Part shown: positions 26,628-33,831 of the stretch, in pieces | Numbering within the stretch: position 1 is the stretch's first letter | Layout of the letters: each line of letters opens with the position of its first letter | Source: Azophilus sp965247035 | Lineage (GTDB): Bacteria > Pseudomonadota > Gammaproteobacteria > Pseudomonadales > Azotimanducaceae | Length of the DNA stretch: 64,000 nucleotides | NCBI GenBank assembly: GCA_965247035.1 | Contig: CBDFGJ010000003.1 | Location: 1 to 64,000, forward strand | Direction: 5' to 3' | Program-made: the position numbers and the translations under genes | Notes under the pieces: model-generated | Told to the model about the DNA's origin: nothing | The model's input: only the letters and a program-made list of their open reading frames with translations | Database searches by the model: none

Positions 26628-27425
26628 TCATGGTGGCGTCGAGCGGCCCGCGTCCTGTGGTCGCCAAAAGTGCATTGCGCCCGTTTTTTTCCGTCTAATA
26701 AGAACGGTAACCCGTTTGTTCAGATACTTCTCCATAATCCCATCCATGATGGCAACTGCTATGTCAGCGCGGGAAATACGGCTCAGTTGCGTCTTCTCAT
26801 CAAAGATCATTTCATCCAAGCTTGATCTGAACCTGCCGGTTCGCGGCCCGGTATCGAAGACCATCACTGACGCTATATGCGTCTAAGCCACGCCCTGCAA
26901 ACCACGAACTGCCTGCAAGGATACATGGTTAGCCTGAAACATGCCGTAGGCGGCCGAGCCTTTGAGGAGCTGATGCCGACGATTCCAGGGGGCTTGGAAA
27001 AGTACTCCAGCGCGAGATGACCTTGGTCATTCAGCGTCGTTGCGCCACCGATCTGAAGCACCCTCGGGGCCTTTTCACCCATCTCCGACAAGTATTTTGA
27101 CGAACAGCCTCGCATCCACCGCCTGCACGGTTTCCTCCAACACCCGCGCTTGGTCATGTTGAAATTGCTCGTGGTGAGAGCGGCGCCGAAGACAATCGCA
27201 TCGATGCCGGGCATGGAAGCCAGCTCTTTGACGGGCTTGCGAACCCTGAGGTCCCCCTGCCCCCCTGAAGTTGGGGTGCCTGATCTTCAGGCGGCTCGGA
27301 TCACGGGACGCGTCGATTAAGGTATTGCCGCGATAGAGGGCCTCCAAAGTACAAGCCTTACCAAAAGCGCCGCTGGCACCGTACAGTAGAATGGTTTTTC
27401 CCTCATCCCAGCGTACGCGGGTCAA
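26628..27425 (-). pseudogene. NAD(P)-binding (NmrA-like) protein, frameshifted
   Basis: Three overlapping minus-strand frames together make one protein: the start at 27425 reads KTILLYGASGAFGKACTLEAL with a GxxGxxG nucleotide motif; a second frame gives MPGIDAIVFGAALTTSNFN and later EKAPRVLQIGGATTL; a third ends with LSRISRADIAVAIMDGIMEK, typical of NAD(P)H-binding/NmrA-like C-termini. At least three frameshifts are needed, so it is not functional. The MITE-like repeat starts 18 bp upstream of its first codon. Confidence 0.75.
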
Positions 27426-27442
27426 ATCATACTGTGCCGCCC

Positions 27443-27587
27443 AGGGAACCTCTGGTGCATTTCCAAGGATTGGTCATCGCATGGCATCTGGGGTTATTTA
27501 TCACCTACTTTCAATGGTTTACACATCATAGAAAGATGATTGGTCTTGTTGCACTGGGAAAACCTACGAATATTTCAGAGGTTGCCT
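27443..27587. repeat. MITE-like repeat, copy 2 (truncates an aldehyde dehydrogenase gene)
   Basis: Same family as 22763-22904, with AGGGAACCTCTGG at the left and TCAGAGGTTGCCT at the right. The right end joins the aldehyde dehydrogenase fragment and creates its stop codon (TAG at 27588-27586). Confidence 0.85.
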
Positions 27588-27756
27588 AGGTTTGCTGCGC
27601 CTCGGCTGCACTCTCGATAGCTTGGCGGGCGTCTTGCGCACTGGCGTTGGCAGCTTGATGGATGGTTTCATTGGTGGCCGGATTCAATACATCCAAGGCG
27701 GCAGCGCTGCCGGCATGCTCCTCGCCGTGGATGAATCGCTTGCTTATGTCGCTCAC
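27586..27756 (-). pseudogene. Aldehyde dehydrogenase, N-terminal fragment
   Basis: From a GTG at 27756 the frame reads SDISKRFIHGEEHAGSAAAL, then DVLNPATNETIHQAANASAQDARQAIESAAEA, the unmistakable start of an ALDH (FI.G......VLNPAT...I). It stops after 56 codons exactly at the MITE-like repeat. The remaining ~430 residues are absent downstream, so insertion was followed by deletion. It lies 10 bp after the SDR fragment, suggesting an old catabolic operon. Confidence 0.8.
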
Positions 27757-27766
27757 AAGCAAACCC

Positions 27767-28141
27767 TCAAGCCAGCCCGGGCATATTGACATTGATGTGG
27801 GAAGACATGCCCCCGTCCACAGGAATGTTGGCGCCTCGAATCCAGCCCGATCCATCAGACAGCAAAAAGGCCATAACCGGCGCAACATCACCCGGGTGTC
27901 CGGGGCGATCCATGATTTCCATGTCCTCCTTCGCTCGTTCACCTAGCGTTTGCAAGAAATCAGGCAAGATGCGGGTCTCAACCGGCCCTGGGCTCACGCA
28001 GTTCATGCGGATGCGTCCATCACGCCAAGTCCAACGATTCTGCATGGTCCAGCAAATCAGGGCCTCCTTGCCGAAGAAGTAGGCACCTGCATCATCAATG
28101 TTGAATTCCTCACGTAGTGATTCAATGTTCTCGAAAGTCAC
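27767..28141 (-). pseudogene. Short-chain dehydrogenase, C-terminal fragment (coniferyl-alcohol/3-alpha-HSD type)
   Basis: The 124-codon frame holds the catalytic YxxxK (AYFFGKEALICWTM), then RMNCVSPGPVETRILPDF and a C-terminus GWIRGANIPVDGG. The cofactor-binding N-terminal half is missing. The long insertion between YxxxK and the next strand, and the late INVNMPGL tail, resemble bacterial 3-alpha-hydroxysteroid/coniferyl alcohol dehydrogenases. A lignin-monomer role is inferred from that and from the nearby ALDH fragment and protocatechuate genes. Confidence 0.75.
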
Positions 28142-28315
28142 TTCATCTATAGGACGTGAAAATCAACGTGAGCGTTTGACCATTTCAACACTTTATTGAT
28201 TTGCGCGGCTATGTGCGCATGGTTTTCCCCGTCAATAGCTCTGAATTTTCCCCATGAATCTACAATAGAGCGCCTCGAACACCGCAAGGACACGCTGGCG
28301 GCAGACCTTGATGAC

Positions 28316-28600
28316 CAAAGACTGTTGCGAAATCTCGCTGATTTTCCTAGCCACCAGTCTTGTCGCGTGATTCACTTCCATTGATGGGAATGTTCGGGCA
28401 TGGGAGCGGCTGGATGGATTTTTTATGATCCTGATTTCGGAGCGGTTGGCGCAGAACAAAGTTCCGCGCAAGGTTGAGGCCATGAACCTGCTGAAGGCGG
28501 CCAATCGGATCGAGTTGATGGCCTCCTACGGGCAGGGGGTCCGCCCAAATTCGCCCGAAACAGCAGGTTTCGGGGCCACGACAGGCCGGCAGCCCGCTCA
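28316..28600 (+). repeat. Dispersed repeat of unknown type, copy 1
   Basis: The left part shares GACTGTTGCGAAATC with 47,183 and 58,240. The right part (28470-28594) matches 58,269-58,390 over about 120 bases (coding, if translated, NLLKAANRIELMAS against NLLKAANWIELMAA). The translated form suggests a worn transposase or other mobile gene, but no family could be recognised. Confidence 0.55.
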
Positions 28601-28646
28601 AAATACACCGCTACCCGCCAAAACCTTGGAAAACGGGCTAAACTAG

Positions 28647-29111
28647 GTGGATTCAATCCAATTCGCACCAGTCTCTAGAATTCAATCGGTCAGACTCAAT
28701 TTGAGGAGCAGTATCATTGCTTTAGACAGACCTTACGCCGACATTCCCGGCACCTTTGTATTCGATTCAGACATGGCCCGCCTTGGTTTTCACGCCAACC
28801 AGTTCTGCATGTCTCTGATGCGGCCCGAAAACAGGGAACGCTTCCTTTCCGACGAGTGCGCCTACCTAGATGAGTGGCCGATGACCCAGGCGCAGAAACA
28901 GGGGTTTATGGATCGTGACTACAACGGACTGCTCGCTCTCGGCGTCAACATTTACTACTTGGGCAAGCTGTTTTTCACCGACGGGGACAGCTTCGAGAAG
29001 GGCGCCGCCGCCATGACCGGAACGACCCAAGAGGACTATCGGGCGATGATGGTCGCCGGCGGTCGGCCGCTGGCGGGCAATCGCTACAAGGGGGAATCCG
29101 TCGATGGCTAG
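28647..29111 (+). CDS. ligA: Protocatechuate 4,5-dioxygenase, alpha (small) subunit
   Basis: The frame encodes the LigA signature: DIPGTFVFDSDMARLGFHAN, QFCMSLMRPENRERF, AYLDEWPMTQAQK and MTGTTQEDYRAMMVAGGRP. LigA covers the active site of the LigB subunit in the extradiol enzyme that opens protocatechuate between C4 and C5. The ATG at 28647 gives 154 residues with about 23 that look non-family. A strong GAGGAG site at 28703-28708 is placed 7 bases before an in-frame ATT at 28716, which may be the real, rare start (about 131 residues, nearer family length). The gene overlaps ligB by 8 bases. Confidence 0.9.
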   Translation: MDSIQFAPVSRIQSVRLNLRSSIIALDRPYADIPGTFVFDSDMARLGFHANQFCMSLMRPENRERFLSDECAYLDEWPMTQAQKQGFMDRDYNGLLALGVNIYYLGKLFFTDGDSFEKGAAAMTGTTQEDYRAMMVAGGRPLAGNRYKGESVDG

Positions 29112-29946
29112 GGTGACCGCCGGCGTCGCCATGTCCCATGTCCCCGCGGTGGGAGCGGCCTCGGACTTGGGCAAAACCGAAGAGGACTACTGGCGGCCAC
29201 TGTTTGCCGGCTTCGAATTCTCCCGCCGCTGGATCGCCGAGCAGCGGCCCGACGTCATCTTCCTCGTCTACAACGACCACGCCACCGCCTTTGACCTGAA
29301 CATCATTCCCACATTCGCCATCGGTTGCGGCGATGAGTTTGAAATTGCCGACGAGGGATGGGGCCGCCGCCCCATCCCCAAAGTCATGGGTGCTCCGGAC
29401 TTGGCTTGGCATGTGCGGCAGTCGGTGATCGAGGATGATTTCGATCTGACATCAGTTGGGGAGATATCTGTGGACCACGGCCTGACCGTACCTCTAACGC
29501 TGATGTTCGACCGCCCCGACGCTTGGCCCGTGCAGGTGATTCCGTTCGCGGTCAACGTCATCGTCTATCCACCGCCGTCCGGGCAGCGCTGCCACCAACT
29601 CGGCCAGTCCATCCGCCGGGCCATCGACGCCTTTGATGAGAATCTGAACGTGCAAGTATGGGGCACGGGCGGCATGAGCCATCAGTTGCAGGGACCTCGG
29701 GCTGGCCTCATCAACCGAGAGTTCGACGCCCGCTTTCTGGACGCCATGTCGCATGACCCGGAGAGCCTGACCCGCATATCCCACTTGGAATACATGCGTG
29801 ACGCCGGCTCGGAGGGAATCGAACTGGTGATGTGGTTAATCATGCGCGGTGCACTCAACGACAAGGTGACCGAGGTGCATCGGCACTACCACGTACCCGC
29901 CTCAAACACCGCCTTCGGGCACCTCATCTTAGAGAATCACGACTAG
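29104..29946 (+). CDS. ligB: Protocatechuate 4,5-dioxygenase, beta (catalytic) subunit
   Basis: The 280-residue protein is a class III (LigB-type) extradiol dioxygenase. Iron ligands are visible at His12 (SHVP), His59 or thereabouts (YNDHA), and a late glutamate in GSEGIELVMW. EISVDHGLTVPL and VWGTGGMSHQLQGPRAGLIN are further LigB blocks; the last holds a catalytic histidine. It converts protocatechuate to 4-carboxy-2-hydroxymuconate semialdehyde using Fe(II) and O2. The ATG overlaps the end of ligA, as is usual for coupled subunits. Confidence 0.93.
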   Translation: MARVTAGVAMSHVPAVGAASDLGKTEEDYWRPLFAGFEFSRRWIAEQRPDVIFLVYNDHATAFDLNIIPTFAIGCGDEFEIADEGWGRRPIPKVMGAPDLAWHVRQSVIEDDFDLTSVGEISVDHGLTVPLTLMFDRPDAWPVQVIPFAVNVIVYPPPSGQRCHQLGQSIRRAIDAFDENLNVQVWGTGGMSHQLQGPRAGLINREFDARFLDAMSHDPESLTRISHLEYMRDAGSEGIELVMWLIMRGALNDKVTEVHRHYHVPASNTAFGHLILENHD

Positions 29947-30019
29947 CGGACAACCAGTCGGGCCAGCACGGCCTAAATCAGGGCGCAAGAAACAAACAGG
30001 AGATAAGGAACCCAACTTA

Positions 30020-30184
30020 ATGTCAAGTAAGCCCATAATTCCACCAAACAACATCACCCCTGAAGAACTTGCCCACAGGTTATTGGGATGTGCGGAACCT
30101 GCTACCACAGAGACTAACAGACCAAAAAGAGCGATGCTTCAGCAAAAAGTGAACCGTCTGGAAAGTAGGAGTCTGTGGCATTAA
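30020..30184 (+). CDS. Small protein of 54 residues, unknown
   Basis: ATG at 30020 opens a 54-codon frame ending at TAA 30182-30184. An AGGAGATAAGG purine run lies 12-20 bases upstream, which is a usable ribosome site. The protein has PEELAHRLLGCAEPA then a basic tail with two predicted short helices. No family recognised. It lies between ligB and the dehalogenase-like gene on the same strand, so it may be a remnant of a longer gene or a real small protein of this operon. Confidence 0.35.
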   Translation: MSSKPIIPPNNITPEELAHRLLGCAEPATTETNRPKRAMLQQKVNRLESRSLWH

Positions 30185-30349
30185 GTATATAATTCCAAAA
30201 AACGCTTCGGGGCGGCAGGCATCGAGGCAATCGGAGCCCGCCGACGGGGACCAAGCCTTGAAGATAAGGTCACCCAATTTGGCGCATTGCATTGAATGGA
30301 CTTGGCTGCGGGGGCAAAATCCGCTAGGGAATGAGTTGAGGAGTCAATC

Positions 30350-32491
30350 ATGCTTATTAGGGACCGCGGCCATCGGCGCCCGGTGGAGCTTGGGCCCTAT
30401 CCGCTGGAAGCCCTGAAAAGGGATGCGGACATCGCCAAGGCGGAAGCCGCAAGGCCGCAAACGGCCCGCCAAGAGCTGCCCACGGCAACCACTCCGATGG
30501 CCATCGCCACCCGTCACTACACTGACCTGTTTTGCACCTTCGCCAAAGGTGAAACCGCACCGCAAAAGGCTCTAGGCACGGATGACCCGGAACTTCGAGC
30601 ACGGGAAATCAAGGGTGCCGCCTATTATCTGGACGCCACCCACGTCGGCATTTGCCACATTCCCAGTTGGGCTTGGCCAGCGGACCCGCTAAGCCACGAC
30701 TATGGCGTCGTCATACTGGCAACTTACGGACAGGAGGTTGAGCCGGCCAATTCGGCCCAGTCTTGGCTGGCCGGGGCCGAACAGGACATTGCCCGGATGC
30801 GCGCCTTGGAAATCAGCGCCTGCATTGCCGGCCACATCCGCGCACTGGGCTATTCGGCCCAAGCACACTGCCTTGGCCGCAGCTTGGTGAAGCTGGAATC
30901 CTTGGCGGTGCTGGCGGGGGTGGTCAGGCGCAACGAAGCGGGAGACCTGCTGAGCCCCTTCGTCGCCAACCGATTCGCGCTGGCCGCCACCACCACGGAC
31001 TACAGCTTGGCCTTGGATGCACCGCTGGCGGCAGATGCCAAAATCAACCCATTGCGCTACTGGTGGGGCGTGAACGGCGCCGTTTCCGGGCGCGAACGCC
31101 GACGGCAGCAAAAACGTCGCTCCGACCTGAGCCGCTACCCCATGGAACAGGTCAAGCGGGTGGAGAAACCAACCACCTTGATTCTGGACCAAGAGGTGCC
31201 TCGCGTCCCGCAGCGCGCCAACTTCTTCATCCGCGCCCGGCATGGGGACTTGGGCGCAAAGGCGCAACGCGAAGTGACGCGCTTCGCCTACAAACACCCC
31301 CTCACCTACGGCATGATGCCGATCTTGCGCTGCATGGTGCCCAGCCAGGACGGGCCGGTGGCCGACACCCCCAGCGAGGACTTTTCCGACCCGCAAGCCA
31401 ACACTCAGGCGATCAAGTCCCTGTCCTACCATCTAGGTGCGGACTTGACCGGAATCTGCGAGGTGCCAAACTACGCTTGGTACTCCCACAAGCCCGATGG
31501 CGCGGTCACCACCCCCTACCACAAGTACGCCGTGGTGATGCTCATCGACCAAGGCTACGACACCATGGAGGGGGCTAGTGGCGATGATTGGATCTCCGGC
31601 TGCCAATCCATGCGTGGCTACCTGCGCGGCGCGGAGATCGCCGGCGTCATGGCCGAATTTCTACGCAGCCAAGGCGTCTGTGCCCGCCCCCAGACCAACG
31701 CCGACAGCGACGTTCTGCACATCCCCTTAGTGCTGCTGGCCGGCTTGGGGGAGTTAAGCCGCATCGGCGAGCTGGCGCTGAACCCCTTTGTCGGCCCGCG
31801 CTTCAAATCCGTGGTGCTGACCACGGACTTGCCGTTGGTACCGGACCAGCCCATCGACTTCGGCCTCCAGTATTTCTGCGGGCATTGCCTGAAATGCGCC
31901 CGGGAATGCCCAGTGAACGCCATTCCCTTTGGTGAAAAGGTGATGTTCAACGGCTACGAAATGTGGAAGCCGGACGTGGAGCGCTGCGCCAGCTACCGCA
32001 TCACCAATCCGAACGGCTCCGCTTGCGGCCGCTGCATGAAGACCTGCCCCCTCAACAAGGTGGTGTCCGCAGACGGCGCGCTGCTGCATCGCGTTGGCAC
32101 TTGGCTGGGCATCCACGCCTTTTGGCTGAGGCCAATCATGGTGCCAATCGCCGTTTATCTGGACGACCGGCTCAGATTCGGCTGGCGCAACCCCATTAAG
32201 CGTTGGTGGCAGGATCTGGAAATGGTGGATGGCGCGGCGGTCAGACCCAAGGGCGTCAATGAACGCGACTTGGACCCCAACGCGGACACTTCCGGCTACA
32301 AGTCCCCGGTTGGCTACTACCACGCCGCCGACATGCCGCCGCCAAACGCCAAGCAGCCGGTGCCGGCCAATCACCGAGAAGCGATAAAACGAGCCGCCAT
32401 GCTCGAAGGCGTAAACGCCGCCGCCGCACGTCATCAGCGCAAAGGCGAAATGCCTGCCCATTACATACCGACGGCGGAAATTGTCGAATAG
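30350..32491 (+). CDS. Cytosolic reductive dehalogenase-like corrinoid/Fe-S protein
   Basis: The 713-residue protein has two [4Fe-4S] motifs: C510xxC513xxC516xxxC520-P, and C559xxC562xxxC566-P with an upstream C546. Before them is a corrinoid-binding (QueG/RdhA-type) region at about 390-500. The N-terminal part, about 95-235, looks like a second, degenerate copy of that region: KGAAYYLDATHVGICHIPSW matches KSLSYHLGADLTGICEVPNY, and both carry a downstream SP/NPFV.. block. This layout, with no Tat signal, fits oxygen-tolerant catabolic dehalogenases such as BhbA and NpRdhA rather than respiratory RdhA. No flavin/ferredoxin reductase domain is fused. A GAGGAG site precedes the ATG. Substrate is probably a halogenated phenolic acid, inferred from the flanking protocatechuate genes. 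Confidence 0.82.
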   Translation: MLIRDRGHRRPVELGPYPLEALKRDADIAKAEAARPQTARQELPTATTPMAIATRHYTDLFCTFAKGETAPQKALGTDDPELRAREIKGAAYYLDATHVGICHIPSWAWPADPLSHDYGVVILATYGQEVEPANSAQSWLAGAEQDIARMRALEISACIAGHIRALGYSAQAHCLGRSLVKLESLAVLAGVVRRNEAGDLLSPFVANRFALAATTTDYSLALDAPLAADAKINPLRYWWGVNGAVSGRERRRQQKRRSDLSRYPMEQVKRVEKPTTLILDQEVPRVPQRANFFIRARHGDLGAKAQREVTRFAYKHPLTYGMMPILRCMVPSQDGPVADTPSEDFSDPQANTQAIKSLSYHLGADLTGICEVPNYAWYSHKPDGAVTTPYHKYAVVMLIDQGYDTMEGASGDDWISGCQSMRGYLRGAEIAGVMAEFLRSQGVCARPQTNADSDVLHIPLVLLAGLGELSRIGELALNPFVGPRFKSVVLTTDLPLVPDQPIDFGLQYFCGHCLKCARECPVNAIPFGEKVMFNGYEMWKPDVERCASYRITNPNGSACGRCMKTCPLNKVVSADGALLHRVGTWLGIHAFWLRPIMVPIAVYLDDRLRFGWRNPIKRWWQDLEMVDGAAVRPKGVNERDLDPNADTSGYKSPVGYYHAADMPPPNAKQPVPANHREAIKRAAMLEGVNAAAARHQRKGEMPAHYIPTAEIVE

Positions 32492-32612
32492 AAATCATTT
32501 CCCTGAGGCCGATGCGGTGCGCTATCGACCGGGTGCAAGCGGTCATGAACCGCGGGAGGTTGGCTGACCAACCCAATTGGCCAGTGGCGACGGCCAAGCG
32601 AATGGCCGCTCG

Positions 32613-33497
32613 TCAAATGCTTTCCTCCGGCCAATAGAGGCGCATCGGGTTGTCCACCAACAGGGCTTGTCGTTGCGCCGGACTAGGCGCGATGCGGGGA
32701 ATCAGATCCACTAGATTGCCGTCATCCGGCATGTGCGATTTCATGTTGGGATGAGGCCAATCCGTCCCCCAAAGGACGCGATCAGGAAAGTGCTCCACTA
32801 AGCAGCGAGAAAAGGGAATCACGTCGTCGTAACCGGGCGGCCCTAGCCGTGAAAGCCGCTCCGGACAACTGACCTTCGACCAGAAGTTGCGATGCTCCGC
32901 CATCAACCTGAGAAAGCGCTCGAACTCCAGGCCATCCACCGGCTGACTAACATCCGGGCGGCCCATGTGGTCCACTACTACGGTCGTGGGCAGGCCGGTG
33001 ACCAAACCGTAGATCTGGCCCAATTCAGCCGCTTCAAAATAAATGACAACGTGCCAGCCTAGGGGCGCGATTTTCTCCGCAATGGCTTGCAGATCTTCGT
33101 GCGGCAGTTTGTCCACCAAACGCTTGACGAAGTTGAACCGCACACCGCGCACGCCAGCCGCATCCAACACCTGCAGTTCCTCCAAAGTTACGTCCTTGCG
33201 CACTGTCGCCACACCACGGGCCAAGCCAGAAGACGCCTGCAAGGCATCCACCAAGGCTCGACAGTCCGCGCCGTGGCAGGTCGCTTGCACGATGACGTTG
33301 CGGGAGAAGCCCAAGTGATCGCGCAGCGCCCATAGCTGCCCCTTGCCGGCGTCACAAGGCGTGTATTTGCGCTCCGAAGCAAAAGGAAATTCCTCAGCCG
33401 GGCCAAACACATGGCAATGCGCATCCACAGCACCCGGTGGCGGCCTGTACTCAGCTTTTGACGGATTCGGGTGAAATGGCAGCCAATTCGGGTCCAC
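32613..33497 (-). CDS. ligI: 2-pyrone-4,6-dicarboxylate lactonase
   Basis: The 294-residue protein is an amidohydrolase with the metal motif VDAHCHVFGP (about 24-33), VKRLVDKLPHEDL in mid-protein, VVVDHMGRPD, and the terminal LWGTDWPHPNMKSHMPDD, all hallmarks of LigI. It hydrolyses 2-pyrone-4,6-dicarboxylate to oxalomesaconate without a metal. It is the only pathway gene on the minus strand and is divergent from the permease gene, so it has a separate promoter in 33498-33831. Confidence 0.92.
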   Translation of the reverse strand: MDPNWLPFHPNPSKAEYRPPPGAVDAHCHVFGPAEEFPFASERKYTPCDAGKGQLWALRDHLGFSRNVIVQATCHGADCRALVDALQASSGLARGVATVRKDVTLEELQVLDAAGVRGVRFNFVKRLVDKLPHEDLQAIAEKIAPLGWHVVIYFEAAELGQIYGLVTGLPTTVVVDHMGRPDVSQPVDGLEFERFLRLMAEHRNFWSKVSCPERLSRLGPPGYDDVIPFSRCLVEHFPDRVLWGTDWPHPNMKSHMPDDGNLVDLIPRIAPSPAQRQALLVDNPMRLYWPEESI

Positions 33498-33831
33498 GGA
33501 CGGAGGCTCAGTTAGTTGCTGGTGCGCAGTTTAGCCGCATATTCCTCGTCTTTGGCACGAAAACCTAAATCGGATGCTTGCTAACAATTCATCAAACAAC
33601 AGATCAAACGCGGCGGCTAAGAAGACGACGCCTTGCATGGAACCACCCTAAACGGAACGGGCCTGATCGGGCCTTGGTTTCGAGCGGACTTGCGGCGCTA
33701 CCTGCCACCACGTTAAAGATCATGCTTGCGCGCCACTCCCAAGACGGCATAACAATAAGCATCAAAGCACCCTAGACGGGGGCGATTTCAACTCTATAGG
33801 ATACCCACCTGACGCAGCTAGAGCGGCACCT
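33498..33831. promoter_or_regulatory. Divergent intergenic region between ligI and the permease, with a worn palindromic repeat
   Basis: No gene is supported. The region must hold the promoters of ligI (minus) and of the permease-ligJ-galD-ligK-ligC unit (plus). Positions 33684-33750 (GCGGACTTGCGGCGCTACCTGCC, then CATGCTTGCGCGCCA and CAAGACGGCA) match part of the palindromic repeats at 39444-39550 and 42679-42781. No regulator gene is present in the cluster. Confidence 0.5.

Noticed and set aside
26517..26886. Plus-strand frames at 26.5-26.9 kb
   Set aside because: Antisense to the Bcr/CflA gene start and the NmrA-like pseudogene, with no conserved motifs.
28196..28504. Small frames on both strands in 28.2-28.5 kb
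   Set aside because: They coincide with a dispersed repeat also found at 47 kb and 58 kb; no family resemblance.
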